From: Cryobacterium breve
GTDB lineage: Bacteria; Actinomycetota; Actinomycetes; Actinomycetales; Microbacteriaceae
DNA length: 64,000 bases
Assembly (NCBI RefSeq): GCF_027594785.1
Contig: NZ_CP075584.1
Span: 434,001-498,000, forward strand
Direction: 5' to 3'
Shown here: positions 37,071-47,753 of the stretch, one piece after another
Position numbering within the stretch: the stretch's first letter is position 1
Layout of the letters: each line of letters begins with the position of its first letter
Position numbers and translations under genes: made by a program
The notes under the pieces: generated by a model
What the model saw: the letters and a program-made list of their open reading frames with translations, nothing else
Told to the model about the DNA's origin: nothing
Databases searched by the model: none

Positions 37071-39542
37071 CTACAGGGTGGCGCGCACCTGCACGACGCT
37101 GCCGGCCGGGGCGTACGGCACCGTGCGGCCGTCGATCGCCACTCCGTCGACCTCGAGGCTCGCGCGGGACCCCTCACGGCCCGAGTTCGCCACCGTGATG
37201 ACGTAGGTCGCACCGCGGGCGCGCCGGGTGACGGTGAATTCCGCGACGTCCGGCCCGAGCTGCGGGTCGACGACCAGGCCGTCGTAGTCGGTGCGCACGC
37301 CCAGGAGGTACTGAGAGACCGTCACGAAGTTCCACGCCGCCGTTCCGGTGAGCCAGGAGTTCTTGGCCTCGCCGTGGCGGGAGGCCTCCTTGCCCGCGAT
37401 CATCTGCGCGTACACGTACGGCTCGAGGCGGTGCACCTCGGAGATGTCCTCCCGGTACGCGGGCGTGATCTTGCGGTAGTGGTCGAAGGCCTTGGCGCCG
37501 CGGCCGAGGACCGTCTCGCCGATGATGACCCACGGGTTGTTGTGGCAGAAGATTCCGCCGTTCTCCTTGTAGCCCGGCGGGTACGTCGAGACCTCGCCGA
37601 GCTCGATGCGGTAGCTCTTGTACGCCGGGTACTGCAGCACGAGTCCGTGCTCGGAGCCGAGCAGGCGGTCCACGGAGTCGAGGGCGCGGAACGCGGGGCT
37701 CGTGGCGGACGGGGTTCCGTCCGCGTTGTGCTCGACGCCGACGCCGGCGAGGACCGCGAAGCCCTGGGGCTCGATCCAGATCCGGCCCTCGGTGTCTTCG
37801 TGGGTGCCGACCTTGTTGCCGTAGAAGTCGTAGGCGCGCAGGAACCATTCGCCGTCCCAGCCGTCCGTGAGCAGAACCCGGCTCATGGTCGCAGCGGCCT
37901 TGCGGGCGCGGTCGGCCTGCTGGGTGTCGCCGCCGCGTTCAGCGATGGTCGCGTACTGTCCGGCCGCGAGGACGAACTGCGCTGCGATGAAGGTCGATTC
38001 CGCAACGCCGCCTGCCTGGTTCTCCGTGGTCTGGAAGGACTCGCCCGGCGTCGTCGAGAAGCAGTTCAGGTTGAGGCAGTCATTCCAGTCGGCGCGCCCG
38101 ATCAGGGGCAGGCCGTGCGGGCCGAGGTTGTTGAGGGTGAACTCGAAGGAGCGCGTGAGGTGGGTGTACAGCGTCTGCGCGAGCGCGTCGTTATTGTCGA
38201 ACGGCACGACCTCGTCGAGGATGCTGAAGTCCCCGGTTTCCTTGAGGTAGGCATCCACCCCGATGATCAGCCAGGCCGGGTCGTCGTTGAAGCCGCTCCC
38301 GAGCTCGTTGTTTCCGCGTTTCGTGAGCGGCTGGTACTGGTGGTATGCCGACCCGTCCGGAAGCTGGGTGGCGGCGATGTCGAGGATGCGTTCGCGTGCG
38401 CGGTCCGGGATCAGGTGCACAAAGCCGAGCAGGTCCTGGGTCGAGTCTCGGAAGCCCATCCCGCGCCCGATTCCGGTCTCGAAGTAGGAGGCCGAGCGGG
38501 ACATGTTGAACGTGACCATGCACTGGTACTGGTTCCAGATGTTGACCATCCGGTTGAGCTTGTCGTCCGGCGAGGTCACGGTGTACGCGGAGAGCAGGGT
38601 GGTCCAGTATTCCCCCAGGGCCGCGAACGCGGCATCCGCCTTCTCGGTGGTGTCGAGGCGGGCGAGCAGTTCGTGTGCCCGGGTCTTGTTGACGACCTGC
38701 TTGGCGTCGTCGGCCCACTTGCCCTGGCCGTTCTCCTCGGTGTTCTCGACGTAGCCGACCACGAACACGAGCTCGCGGGTCTCGCCGGGCTGCAGGGTGG
38801 AGTCGACCTGGTGCGAACCGATCGGGTACCATCCGGACGCCATCGAGTTCTGTGCCGTGCCGGCGTTCGGGACCTTCGCCTCGGCCAGGGTCTCGTAGAG
38901 CCCGACAAAGGTCTCCCTGTCGGTGTCGAAGCCGGCGATCTCGGCGTTCACCGAGTAGACGGCGTAGTGGTCACGCCGTTCCCGGTATTCCGTCTTGTGG
39001 TAGATCGTGCTGCCCTCGACCTCGACCTCGGCGAGGGAGAGGTTGCGCTGGTAGTTGGTCTGGTCGTCCTGGGCGTTCCAGAGGCAGAACTCGAGGTAGG
39101 AGAAGAGGGAGAACGTCTTGACGTGGTCCGAGGTGTTGGTGATCGTCACCTTCTGCACCTCGGCCGTCTCGCCGAGGGGCACGAAGTAGAGCGTGGAGAC
39201 GCGCAGGCCGCCGCGCTCGCCGGTGATGCGGGTGTAGCCCATGCCGTGCCGGGTCTCGAAGAAGTCGAGGTCCTTTTTCATCGGCAGCCAGCTGGGCGTC
39301 CAGACGTCGCCGCCGTCGTTGATGAAGAAATATCGTCCGCCGGAGTCGGTGGGAATGTCGTTGTAGCGATACCGGGTGAGGCGACGCATCTTCGCGTCCT
39401 TGTAGAACGTGTACCCGCCGGCCGTATGAGAAATCAGGGAAAAGAAATCTTCGCTGCCCAGGTAGTTGATCCACGGGTATGGCGTGAGCGGGGTCTCGAT
39501 CACGTATTCCCTGGCCTCGTCGTCGAAATGACCGAACCTCAT
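37071..39542 (-). CDS. Cellobiose phosphorylase (GH94)
   Basis: 823 residues, the normal size. It splits cellobiose with phosphate into glucose-1-phosphate and glucose in the cytosol. Seen: N-terminal beta-sandwich (from [15 protein letters not shown]), a linker, then the (alpha/alpha)6 barrel with R-A-D485-W-N-D488-C-L-N, where the catalytic acid lies, and the phosphate-region R-Y-R-Y-N-D and H-N-N-P-W stretches. ATG 39542 follows AAAGG. The frame continues upstream without family similarity, so that start is preferred. A palindromic CebR-like site lies 87 bases upstream. No cellobiose ABC transporter or glucosidase is in the window. Confidence 0.93.
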   Translation of the reverse strand: MRFGHFDDEAREYVIETPLTPYPWINYLGSEDFFSLISHTAGGYTFYKDAKMRRLTRYRYNDIPTDSGGRYFFINDGGDVWTPSWLPMKKDLDFFETRHGMGYTRITGERGGLRVSTLYFVPLGETAEVQKVTITNTSDHVKTFSLFSYLEFCLWNAQDDQTNYQRNLSLAEVEVEGSTIYHKTEYRERRDHYAVYSVNAEIAGFDTDRETFVGLYETLAEAKVPNAGTAQNSMASGWYPIGSHQVDSTLQPGETRELVFVVGYVENTEENGQGKWADDAKQVVNKTRAHELLARLDTTEKADAAFAALGEYWTTLLSAYTVTSPDDKLNRMVNIWNQYQCMVTFNMSRSASYFETGIGRGMGFRDSTQDLLGFVHLIPDRARERILDIAATQLPDGSAYHQYQPLTKRGNNELGSGFNDDPAWLIIGVDAYLKETGDFSILDEVVPFDNNDALAQTLYTHLTRSFEFTLNNLGPHGLPLIGRADWNDCLNLNCFSTTPGESFQTTENQAGGVAESTFIAAQFVLAAGQYATIAERGGDTQQADRARKAAATMSRVLLTDGWDGEWFLRAYDFYGNKVGTHEDTEGRIWIEPQGFAVLAGVGVEHNADGTPSATSPAFRALDSVDRLLGSEHGLVLQYPAYKSYRIELGEVSTYPPGYKENGGIFCHNNPWVIIGETVLGRGAKAFDHYRKITPAYREDISEVHRLEPYVYAQMIAGKEASRHGEAKNSWLTGTAAWNFVTVSQYLLGVRTDYDGLVVDPQLGPDVAEFTVTRRARGATYVITVANSGREGSRASLEVDGVAIDGRTVPYAPAGSVVQVRATL

Positions 39543-39628
39543 GTGTGCACCTTTGCGATATGCGGAGAACCGGATGGCGATGGGTTCCAAAATAGTGGAC
39601 TCCAACGACGAACCAGACCCAAACCTTG

Positions 39629-39642
39629 TGAGAGCGCTCTCA
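39629..39642. promoter_or_regulatory. CebR-like LacI-family operator
   Basis: TGAGAGCGCTCTCA is a perfect 14-base palindrome. The known CebR/CelR operator of actinobacterial cellulose genes is TGGGAGCGCTCCCA, so two symmetric bases differ. Its position upstream of the cellobiose phosphorylase gene fits cellobiose-relieved repression. The regulator is not in the window. Confidence 0.75.
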
Positions 39643-39737
39643 TTGGCGCCCGCGGCTACTCTAGCAAAGGAAGTCACCGGGGTGCCACACCGCACGCACT
39701 GCGCATGCACTTCGCCCGGGTGTGACACGCTGGGACC

Positions 39738-40160
39738 ATGGATCTGGAGGTGTCGCCCGCGCTCACGATTCCCGCAGCGGAACTGGGCTGGCGGTTCTCG
39801 CGGTCGCCGGGACCGGGCGGGCAGCACGTGAACACCTCGGACAGCCGGGTCGAAGTGTCCTGGAACGTCGCCCTGTCCCCGACACTGTCCGAGGACCAGC
39901 GGGCACGGCTCATGGTGCGACTCGACAGACGACTTGTCGGCGGAGTGGTCACCATGGCCGCATCGGAGCAACGATCCCAGCTCAGGAACCGCGAGATCGC
40001 CCTGACCAAACTCGCCGAACTCGTGGCCACGGCCCTCGCTCCGGATGCTGCTCCCCGCCGGGCCACCAAGCCGACCAGGGGCTCGACCCGTCGTCGACTC
40101 GCGAACAAGGAACAGCGTTCGGCGACGAAACAACAGCGCCGGAAGCCGTCGGAGGAGTAG
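39738..40160 (+). CDS. arfB: ArfB-type peptidyl-tRNA hydrolase (ribosome rescue)
   Basis: 140 residues. It has the release-factor catalytic loop G-P-G-G-Q-H-V-N near residue 25, preceded by F-S-R-S-P, and lacks the codon-recognition domains of true release factors. The basic C-terminal tail ([19 protein letters not shown]) would enter the mRNA channel of stalled ribosomes. It is divergent from cellobiose phosphorylase. Confidence 0.9.
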   Translation: MDLEVSPALTIPAAELGWRFSRSPGPGGQHVNTSDSRVEVSWNVALSPTLSEDQRARLMVRLDRRLVGGVVTMAASEQRSQLRNREIALTKLAELVATALAPDAAPRRATKPTRGSTRRRLANKEQRSATKQQRRKPSEE

Positions 40161-40194
40161 CGCCGGTCAGCGGGAGGTCCCGTACGCTGATCGG

Positions 40195-40671
40195 ATGAAA
40201 CCGATCCGTCCCGCCGTGCCCGCCGATGTTCCCGAGATCCTCAGGCTGGTCATCGAGCTCGCCGAATACGAACGCGAACCCGACGCCGTTGCCGCGACAG
40301 AGGAGGGGTTCCTCACCGCCCTCTTCGGCGACGACCCCGCGGTCCATGCATTCGTCATCGACGGCGACGAGGCCGGGACCCTTGCCGGGATGGCCGTGTG
40401 GTTCCTCACCTTTTCGACCTGGGAGGGCGTGCACGGCATCCATCTCGAGGACCTCTACGTGCGCCCGGCCTATCGCGGCAGCGGTCTCGGTACCGCGCTG
40501 TTGACCGGCCTCGCGGCACTCTGCGTCCAGCGCGGGTATGCGCGCCTGGAATGGGACGTCCTCGACTGGAATGCGCCCGCCATCGGCTTCTACGAGTCGC
40601 TCGGCGCCCGGCCCCTCGACGGGTGGACGACGTACCGCCTCGACGGCGAGGCGTTGCTACACTCGACCTAG
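40195..40671 (+). CDS. GNAT N-acetyltransferase
   Basis: 158 residues from ATG 40195. Acetyl-CoA loop: V-R-P-A-Y-R-G-S-G-L-G-T-A-L-L. The end W-D-V-L-D-W-N-A-P-A-I-G-F-Y-E-S-L-G-A resembles diamine/spermidine acetyltransferases (SAT-like). The substrate is not certain. It lies 34 bases after arfB and a strong terminator follows. Confidence 0.9.
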   Translation: MKPIRPAVPADVPEILRLVIELAEYEREPDAVAATEEGFLTALFGDDPAVHAFVIDGDEAGTLAGMAVWFLTFSTWEGVHGIHLEDLYVRPAYRGSGLGTALLTGLAALCVQRGYARLEWDVLDWNAPAIGFYESLGARPLDGWTTYRLDGEALLHST

Positions 40672-40727
40672 ACTTCCGTTCGCACATAACCAAAGCGACC
40701 GGACGAGCGCTGGTTGAGACAGTGCAG

Positions 40728-40762
40728 GAAGGCCCCCGGATTCGTCCGGGGGCCTTCTCTTT
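40728..40762 (+). terminator. Terminator after the GNAT gene
   Basis: GAAGGCCCCCGGA and TCCGGGGGCCTTC form a perfect 13-base stem with a TTCG loop, followed by TCTTT. Confidence 0.9.
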
Positions 40763-40867
40763 GCCTCAGGTCGAATGTGCCCCTGCCCGAGTTCTTATTC
40801 CGGAATGGGAATGCCGGACCGCCCGTAAGGATTACATCCCTCGTACCGAATTGACGACGGAGGCCGA

Positions 40868-42268
40868 ATGAGCACCACTGAAGTAGGTTTCCGGTCCGCG
40901 CGCGGCCCGATCCTGATCGCCCTGATGCTCACGACGGGACTCGTGGCGATCGACGCGACAATTCTCGCGACCGCGGTGCCGACGATCGTCGGCGACCTCG
41001 GCGGCTTCGCCCAGTTCCCGTGGCTGTTCTCGATCTACCTGCTCGCCCAGGCCGTCTCCGTGCCCGTGTACGCAAAACTGTCCGACACGCTCGGCCGCAA
41101 ACCGATCGTGATGATCGGCATCGGGCTGTTCCTGCTCGGCTCCGTGCTCTGCGGCCTGGCCTGGAGCATGCCCGCCCTGATCGCCTTCCGGGCGATCCAG
41201 GGCCTGGGAGCCGGCGCCGTGCAGCCCATGGCGATCACGATCGCCGGTGACATCTACACCGTCGTCGAACGTGCGAAAGTGCAGGGCTACCTCGCGAGCG
41301 TGTGGGCGATCTCCTCGGTGGTCGGCCCGAGCCTCGGCGGGATCTTCTCGCAGTTCCTGTCCTGGCGCTGGATCTTCTTCGTGAACATCCCGTTGTGCCT
41401 CATCGCGGCGTGGATGCTGCAGCGCACCTTCCACGAGACCATCACGGTCCGCCGCCACCGGGTCGACTACCTCGGCGCCGTCCTCCTGACCGCGGCGCTC
41501 ACCCTCCTGATCCTCGCGGTGCTCGAGGGCGGCCAGGCCTGGGCCTGGGACTCCGTGCCGAGCATCGCGGCCTTCTCGACCGGGGCGGTGCTCCTCGTGC
41601 TGTTCGGCTTTGCGGAGCGTCGGGCCGCAGAGCCGGTGCTCCCGCTTTGGGCGTTCAGCCGGCGCCTGCTCCTCAGCACAGCGCTGATCTCGGTCGGCGT
41701 CGGTGCGATCCTGATCGGGCTGACCTCCTTCGTGCCGACCTACCTCGAGGGTGTACTCGGCACGCCGCCGCTCGTCGCCGGCCTCGCCCTCGCCGCCCTC
41801 ACCATCGGCTGGCCCATCTCGGCGGCACTCTCAGGCCGGCTGTACCTCAGGATCGGATTCCGGAACACGGCGCTGATCGGTGTCTCGATCGTGCTGACCG
41901 GTGCCCTGATCCTCGCGGGGACGGCCCGCACGCCGCTTCTCGGCGTCACCGCGCTCAGCTGTTTCGTGGTGGGACTCGGCCTCGGCCTCGTCGCGACTCC
42001 CACGCTCATCGCCGCGCAGTCGAGCGTCGAATGGAACGAACGCGGCGTCGTGACGGGTGCGAACCTGTTTTCCCGGTCCATCGGCAGCGCCGTCGGAGTC
42101 GCGATCTTCGGGGCAGTGGCGAACGCGATCATCGGCGCCTCGGCATCGGGCGTGCGGGATGCCGCAAGCGTCCAGGCGGCATCCGCTGCGGTCTTCGTCG
42201 CGGTCGCGATCACCGCTGCGCTGACGGTGGTCGCCGCGGTGTCGATGCCCCGGCGCACCCGGGCCTGA
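40868..42268 (+). CDS. MFS multidrug efflux transporter (DHA2-like)
   Basis: 466 residues, about 12-14 membrane helices. Seen: D-A-T-I-L-A-T-A-V-P-T-I in helix 1 (motif D1), the loop motif A as K-L-S-D-T-L-G-R-K-P, and motif C-like G-P-S-L-G-G-I in helix 5. These mark proton-driven drug export. The substrate is unknown and no TetR/MarR regulator is adjacent. ATG 40868 lies behind GACGGAGG. Confidence 0.9.
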   Translation: MSTTEVGFRSARGPILIALMLTTGLVAIDATILATAVPTIVGDLGGFAQFPWLFSIYLLAQAVSVPVYAKLSDTLGRKPIVMIGIGLFLLGSVLCGLAWSMPALIAFRAIQGLGAGAVQPMAITIAGDIYTVVERAKVQGYLASVWAISSVVGPSLGGIFSQFLSWRWIFFVNIPLCLIAAWMLQRTFHETITVRRHRVDYLGAVLLTAALTLLILAVLEGGQAWAWDSVPSIAAFSTGAVLLVLFGFAERRAAEPVLPLWAFSRRLLLSTALISVGVGAILIGLTSFVPTYLEGVLGTPPLVAGLALAALTIGWPISAALSGRLYLRIGFRNTALIGVSIVLTGALILAGTARTPLLGVTALSCFVVGLGLGLVATPTLIAAQSSVEWNERGVVTGANLFSRSIGSAVGVAIFGAVANAIIGASASGVRDAASVQAASAAVFVAVAITAALTVVAAVSMPRRTRA

Positions 42269-42289
42269 GGCAGGCCCGGTCAGGAAGTA

Positions 42290-42652
42290 TCAGGGAGTCT
42301 CGTCGACGATCCCGATGAAGCGGGTGCCGACACCGTCGACCTCTGTCCGGCTGAGCCCGGCCGCGGGCTCCGGCAGTTCGTCCGCGCCATGGTCGTCACA
42401 GGTCAGGTAGGTGAAGGCAGGCCACCACTTCTTCGGGCGGGCCGCCTCCGAGAAACCGCAGACGTCGCAGCGGAGTTCAACCCAGACGGGTTTCTTGCCC
42501 GTTCGGTTGGCCCGCGACTGCACGAGCCAGTCAGGCGGGTTGCTTTCGATCTGGGCCAGTTCCGCCTCGGTGAGGCGCGCAGGGAGGTCGTGTCGTTGCG
42601 CCATCTCGAGCGGAATATCCAGGCGCAAGGCGGCCATTCGTCTCGTAATCAT
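42290..42652 (-). CDS. Uncharacterised small protein with one CxxC
   Basis: 120 residues from ATG 42652; the open frame upstream is not protein-like. It is soluble. Features: L-T-E-A-E-L-A-Q-I-E-S-N-P-P-D-W-L near residue 30, and L-R-C-D-V-C-G-F with W-W-P-A-F-T-Y-L-T-C-D-D-H around residues 65-95, which could bind one metal through three Cys and a His. I do not recognise a named family. Convergent with the MFS gene. Confidence 0.75.
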   Translation of the reverse strand: MITRRMAALRLDIPLEMAQRHDLPARLTEAELAQIESNPPDWLVQSRANRTGKKPVWVELRCDVCGFSEAARPKKWWPAFTYLTCDDHGADELPEPAAGLSRTEVDGVGTRFIGIVDETP

Positions 42653-42810
42653 CGTGTTCAAGGATAATCGCCGCTGGCCGGGAGTGCACTCCAGGTCGCC
42701 ACCCCGGCCTCCGCCGGTGCTTCGGGGCTTCCGACCGTGTCCGCGGGCCGTGCAGGCGCGTAGGATAATCTCTGCACTGCGCGACCTCCACACCAGTAAG
42801 GGCCCCTCGT

Positions 42811-44781
42811 ATGCCTCACTCCTCGACGGAGGCCGGCTCCACCGCGGCTCCCCGCACCGTTCCCACCCGGCGGGACCGTTTGTCGCACTGGCTCCTGCAG
42901 GACAGTGAGCGTCCGCACCAGGGCCCGCACGCCCGGACCGCGGAGAAGACGCACAGCTGGTGGCGGGTCATGTGCCTCACCGGCGTCGACTATTTCTCCA
43001 CGCTCGGCTACCAGCCGGCCATCGCCGCGCTCGCGGCCGGCCTGCTGTCCCCGTTCGCGACGATCGTTCTCGTCCTGCTCACGCTGCTCGGTGCGCTCCC
43101 CGTCTATCGGAGGGTCGCCCGGGAGAGCTTCAACGGCTCCGGTTCGATCCACATGCTCGAACATCTCCTGCCCTGGTGGGCGGGCAAGCTCTTCGTCCTG
43201 GCCCTGCTCGGCTTCGCGGCAACCGACTTCATGATCACGATCACGCTCTCGGCGGCGGATGCCACGGCCCACGCCATCGAGAACCCGTTCGCCCCTGAGT
43301 GGTTCCACGGCAACGAGATCGGCATCACCCTCGCCCTGATCTCGCTCCTCGCGATCGTCTTCCTCAAGGGGTTCAAGGAGGCGATCGGCATCGCCGTCGT
43401 GCTCGTAGGCATCTACCTCGCGCTCAACCTTGTGGTGGTGTTCGTCTCCCTGGCGCAGATTGCGAGCCAGCCGGTGATGATCACCGACTGGTGGAGCGCC
43501 CTCAACGCCCAGCACGGTGACCCGTTGATCATGGTCGGGATCGCCCTGATCGTCTTCCCGAAGCTCGCCCTCGGACTCTCCGGCTTCGAAACCGGCGTCG
43601 CCGTGATGCCCCAGATCACCGGGGACCCCAGCGACACCCCCGAGCGCCCCGCCGGGCGCATCCGAGGCGCCGGCCGACTGCTGACGACGGCCGCCGTGAT
43701 CATGAGCGGCTTCCTGATCCTGACGAGCTTCATGACGACGTTCCTGATCCCGCAAGCCGAATTCCAGCCCGGCGGGCAGGCCAACGGTCGCGCGCTCGCG
43801 TACCTCGCGCACGAGTTCCTCGGCCCAGTGTTCGGAACCGTGTACGACATCAGCACGATCTGCATCCTCTGGTTCGCCGGGGCGTCCGCCATGGCCGGAC
43901 TGCTCAACCTCGTGCCCCGCTACCTGCCGCGTTACGGCATGGCGCCGCAGTGGGCCCGCGCCGTGCGGCCGCTCGTGCTCGTGTTCACCGCGATCGCATT
44001 CATCATCACGGTCGTCTTCCAGGCCAGCGTCGATGCCCAGGGCGGCGCATACGCGACGGGCGTGCTCGTGCTGATCACCTCGGCGTCCGCCGCGGTGACC
44101 CTGTCTGCCCGCCGGCAGGGCCAGCGCAAGCGCACGATCGGTTTCGGCGCCATTTCCCTCGTCTTCGCGTACACGACCGTGCTCAACATCATCGAACGCC
44201 CGGACGGCCTGCGCATCGCGGCGCTGTTCATCGCCGGGATCCTGCTGATCTCCCTGATCTCCCGGGTGCGCCGTTCCTTCCAGCTTCGGGCGACATCCGT
44301 GGTCCTCGACGAGACGGCCCTCGCGTTCGTCAAGGCGGATGCCACTGACGGTGCCGTCCGGGTCATCGCGAACGAACCCGATGACGGCAGCGAGCACGAG
44401 TACCGGCACAAGGACCGCGACGAACGTCGCTACTCGCACATTCCCCGAGACTCCCAGACGATCTTCCTCGAGGTGCACGGCACGGACTCCTCCGAGTTCG
44501 AGGAAGACCTCCTCGTTCGCGGCGTGGTCAAGCACGGCTACCGGGTCCTCGAGGTCTACAGCGGGAACATCCCCAACACCCTGGCTTCCGTGCTCCTCGA
44601 GATCCGCGATCTGACCGGAGTCGTCCCCACGATCTACTTCGAGTGGACAGAGGGCAGCCCGATCTCCAACATGGCCAGGTTCCTGTTCTTCGGAAACGGC
44701 GAGGTCGCCCCGGTGACCCGCGAGGTGCTCCGCGTCGCCGAGCGCGACGTCAAACGCCGACCGGCGGTGCACGTCAGCTGA
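42811..44781 (+). CDS. APC-superfamily permease, KimA/KUP-like
   Basis: 656 residues: about 12 membrane helices (residues about 50-490) and a cytoplasmic C-terminal domain of ~150 residues. The first helix reads [12 protein letters not shown], and [13 protein letters not shown] follows. It is usually annotated as an amino-acid permease. The overall plan (long APC core plus soluble C-terminal domain) resembles KimA potassium importers, but ion specificity cannot be read here. I saw no c-di-AMP riboswitch in the short leader. Confidence 0.8.
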   Translation: MPHSSTEAGSTAAPRTVPTRRDRLSHWLLQDSERPHQGPHARTAEKTHSWWRVMCLTGVDYFSTLGYQPAIAALAAGLLSPFATIVLVLLTLLGALPVYRRVARESFNGSGSIHMLEHLLPWWAGKLFVLALLGFAATDFMITITLSAADATAHAIENPFAPEWFHGNEIGITLALISLLAIVFLKGFKEAIGIAVVLVGIYLALNLVVVFVSLAQIASQPVMITDWWSALNAQHGDPLIMVGIALIVFPKLALGLSGFETGVAVMPQITGDPSDTPERPAGRIRGAGRLLTTAAVIMSGFLILTSFMTTFLIPQAEFQPGGQANGRALAYLAHEFLGPVFGTVYDISTICILWFAGASAMAGLLNLVPRYLPRYGMAPQWARAVRPLVLVFTAIAFIITVVFQASVDAQGGAYATGVLVLITSASAAVTLSARRQGQRKRTIGFGAISLVFAYTTVLNIIERPDGLRIAALFIAGILLISLISRVRRSFQLRATSVVLDETALAFVKADATDGAVRVIANEPDDGSEHEYRHKDRDERRYSHIPRDSQTIFLEVHGTDSSEFEEDLLVRGVVKHGYRVLEVYSGNIPNTLASVLLEIRDLTGVVPTIYFEWTEGSPISNMARFLFFGNGEVAPVTREVLRVAERDVKRRPAVHVS

Positions 44782-44840
44782 CCCGCTGCGCCAGGCCTCC
44801 TGCCGCGCCGGGTGAGCGCGACCCGGGTATGGTCTGCTGC

Positions 44841-45704
44841 ATGAGCGCGAGTGCGACACCGCCGGCACGACCACCGATACCGCCCCCGAGCGCCCAGGAC
44901 CAGGCCGCCGCATCCTCGCAGCCGGCCCGGCGCCGCGGAGGACGGGCCGGCCTCATCGTTGCCGTGGTCGTGCTGGCGCTCGTCATCCTCGCCGGGGCCG
45001 GGCTGCTCGTCCTCCTGGTCACCGGCGGCGCGGTCGGCACGCCCGTCCATCTCGCAGCGGATGCCGAAGCCGGGTCGAGTGTTGACGTCCGGGTTCCGAA
45101 CTCCGCCCTCCGTTTGGAGTCCAGCCCCGACGCCCAGGTGCACGTGCGTGCCGACGGCAGCTCCCTCGGTGCCACCCCCACGCTGGAGATCACCACGGCG
45201 AACGGCGTGACCGAGGTCACCGGAGGATGCCCGAACCAGTGGCTCGGCTTCTGCTCCCTGACCATGACCGTGGCCCTGCCCGCGGCCCTCTCCGTCACGA
45301 CAGACGGGGTGAACGGGCAGATCGAAGTGTCGGGGCTCACCGGCGCCCTCAGGCTGACGACCACGAACGGAGCCGTCGAGACGACCGGCACGCTCGGCCG
45401 GGTGGAGGTCCACACCACCAATGGCGCCGTCAGGGTGCGCGATGCCGGTTCCCGCCGCGTGGTCGCCACGACCACGAACGGAGCCGTCGAGGTCGATTTC
45501 CGGGATGCCCCCGAGGCCGTCGAGGCCCGCAGCACCAACGGTTCGATCACGGTGCGGATGCCCGAAGCCGGACTCTCCTACCGCGTCGACGCGCGCACGA
45601 CGAACGGGAACGTCGACACCGGCTCCATCCCGAGCGATCCCTCGGCGCGGCGCACCATCATCGCGCAGACCACCAACGGAGACGTGAGGGTCACGACCCG
45701 CTGA
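44841..45704 (+). CDS. DUF4097 surface protein with TTNGAV repeats
   Basis: 287 residues from ATG 44841. A proline-rich cytoplasmic start, one membrane helix (residues about 38-62), then an extracytoplasmic beta-solenoid. The repeated unit T-T-N-G-A-V/x-E/x-V occurs at least six times between residues ~170 and 285 with a 15-20 residue spacing. It probably forms a beta-helix at the cell surface. Function unknown. It follows the permease after 59 bases. Confidence 0.8.
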   Translation: MSASATPPARPPIPPPSAQDQAAASSQPARRRGGRAGLIVAVVVLALVILAGAGLLVLLVTGGAVGTPVHLAADAEAGSSVDVRVPNSALRLESSPDAQVHVRADGSSLGATPTLEITTANGVTEVTGGCPNQWLGFCSLTMTVALPAALSVTTDGVNGQIEVSGLTGALRLTTTNGAVETTGTLGRVEVHTTNGAVRVRDAGSRRVVATTTNGAVEVDFRDAPEAVEARSTNGSITVRMPEAGLSYRVDARTTNGNVDTGSIPSDPSARRTIIAQTTNGDVRVTTR

Positions 45705-45753
45705 CGCAGCGCCGGCGGGTCGTGGAACAGGCGGGCCATGAAACAATGGGGGC

Positions 45754-46635
45754 ATGCCAGACAGCCTTCCTCCCCTCGGCCTCCTCCTCGACGTCGACGG
45801 GCCGATCGCCAGTCCGGTCACCCGGACGATCCGGCGCGACAGCATCATCGCCGACCTGATCACGCTCGCCGCCGCGAACGTTCCGATCGCCTTCATCACC
45901 GGCCGCTCGTCGCTTTTCATTCGGGAGCAGGTCATCTCGCCTCTCCTCGCGGCCGGCCTGCCCGAGACCATGCGCATGTACGGAGTGTGCGAAAAGGGCG
46001 CCGTCTGGTTCCCGATCACCGCGGCCGGAATGGGCACGGCCGTCGTCGATCCGAGCGTCGCACTGCCGACGGCGGCCGTCGACGCGATCCGTTCGCTCGT
46101 GCACAACCGCTTCGCCGACACGATGTTCTTCGATGAGACCAAGCAGGCCATGGTGTCCGTCGAGCAACGCACGGATGCCGCAGACGCGGACTACGCCGCG
46201 GCAGCGGCCGACTTCAACGACGCCTCCTTCGCGATCCTCACGGGCCTCGGGCTCGGGGTCCGCTTCGGCGACCGGGTCTCACCGGACGCGTCCGGCGCCG
46301 TACCGTTCCGGATCGATCCCACGATCATCTCGACGGACATCGAGTCCGTCACCCTCGACAAGGACCACGGTGCAGAACGCGCCCTCGCCTTTTTCGCCGA
46401 GTCCGGCCCGCTCCCCCGGGTGTGGCGCTCCGTCGGCGACTCCCGCAGCGACTACCTGATGGCCGACCACCTGCACACCGCCGGGTACGAGGTCGCCCAC
46501 GTCGACGTGCGCCCGTCCGACGGGGTCCTCGACCGGCCGTACCCGGTGATCGTCGAGGGTGACCTGATTCACGACGCCGCCGGTGCGAGCTTCCTGTCCT
46601 ACTGGGTCGACAAACTGGGTCTTCGCCAGCGCTGA
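45754..46635 (+). CDS. HAD-superfamily phosphatase-like protein (actinobacterial)
   Basis: 293 residues, cytosolic. Motif I: L-L-L-D-V-D-G-P-I-A; motif II: A-F-I-T-G-R-S-S; motif III: D-K-D-H-G-A; motif IV: V-G-D-S-R-S-D-Y. The large cap between motifs II and III is the C2 type, as in trehalose-phosphate phosphatase and Cof proteins. Substrate unknown. It ends 17 bases before the convergent J-domain gene. Confidence 0.85.
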   Translation: MPDSLPPLGLLLDVDGPIASPVTRTIRRDSIIADLITLAAANVPIAFITGRSSLFIREQVISPLLAAGLPETMRMYGVCEKGAVWFPITAAGMGTAVVDPSVALPTAAVDAIRSLVHNRFADTMFFDETKQAMVSVEQRTDAADADYAAAAADFNDASFAILTGLGLGVRFGDRVSPDASGAVPFRIDPTIISTDIESVTLDKDHGAERALAFFAESGPLPRVWRSVGDSRSDYLMADHLHTAGYEVAHVDVRPSDGVLDRPYPVIVEGDLIHDAAGASFLSYWVDKLGLRQR

Positions 46636-46652
46636 ATGACCAGGCCGAATGA

Positions 46653-47596
46653 CTAGTCGGTGACGAAGCGGATGCCGTCCTGAAGGCGGCTGCGCAGCTC
46701 GAACACCTTCTCGAAGCTGCCGCGATCCATGCCGGGCAGCCCGTCGCGTAACAGGCCGACGAGCCGCGACCGTGGAATGATGACGACCGAGGGACGCCGT
46801 CCGCGACCGGGTATTCCCAGCGGCTCGGAGAGTGCGTCGTCGGGGAGCACGACCACGAGGGCGGTGAAGCGCACGCCGAGGGCGCGGGAGAGCGCGCGCG
46901 CGGCGTCCTCGAATTCGTGCACGGGACGGTCTTCCGGCCGCAGGGTCTCCGCGAGGAGCTCCCCCCGCGGCGGAGTTCGACCGGGGCGCCCCAGTCCTCG
47001 GAGAGGATCGCGAACAGGCCGGCCGGGCCGAGGACGACGTGGTCGACCGGGTCGGGGTGCGAGCCGGCGAGCACGTCGTGCCAGGCCGTGTAGCCGATGC
47101 CGAGCAGGGAGACGAGGTGGGCCGTCGATTCCTGGGCGAGGGCGCGGGCCAGGCAGTGCCGGATCTCGCGGGGCGCGGAGCGGACGAGCTGGGGCGCGTA
47201 TGGATCCTCGATGACGGTGCCGCGGCCGACCCATTCGCGGAGGAGTTCGAGGTACCGTTGCCGGGCGTGGCCACCCGGGTGGCCGTACATCCGGGCGCGT
47301 GGACCCGTCGCCGCAGACGACGCACGCGGCGAGCCTGAACCGGTGGCGGAGCCGGTGTGCACGGTCCCCGGATCGTTGTCCGGGTACCGGCGCCGGTCGT
47401 AGTCCGCCCGGCTCTCGGGATTGCCGATCCGTTCCCACGCCACCTGCACGGCCTGGAAGTCGGCGGCGCGACCCCCGACATCCGGGTGGGTGAGACGCAG
47501 CCGCTTGCGATACGCGCGCCGCAATTCCTCGCTGGTCGCCTCCGGGCTCACGCCGAGCACCTCGTATGGCGATGCCGCGGCCGGGCTGTCTGACAT
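46653..47596 (-). CDS. J-domain plus NERD-like protein, frameshifted
   Basis: 314 residues after correction. Residues 9-70 are a DnaJ domain with Y-E-V-L-G-V-S-P-E-A-T and the obligatory H-P-D. A Gly/Arg linker follows (about 70-110). The C-terminal half has D-H-V-V-L-G-P-A-G-L-F-A-I, reminiscent of NERD nuclease-related domains, and F-T-A-L-V-V-V-L-P. The C6 run at 46961-46966 breaks the frame; G7 on the minus strand gives R-R-G-G-E-L-L-A-E. J-NERD fusions hint at a chaperone-recruited DNA- or membrane-related function, unproven. Confidence 0.8.
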
Positions 47597-47753
47597 CCTC
47601 GCGGTCTCTTTCGTTCGATCGTGTGCGGTAAGCCGCAGTTGTCCTGGGCCAGACCTGCGTCTGACGTTCTCTTCACCTTATCGAGCGATTCTGGCATCTC
47701 GCCCCACCCGTGCCGCTCACGGACTCCGGGCGGATCTGTGGGACGATCGGGCC

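Noticed and set aside
37065-39725. Very long plus-strand open frame opposite cellobiose phosphorylase
   Set aside because: Same shadow effect; GH94 is complete on the other strand.
42653-42810. c-di-AMP (ydaO-type) riboswitch before the KimA-like permease
   Set aside because: The leader is too short and I found no matching helices.
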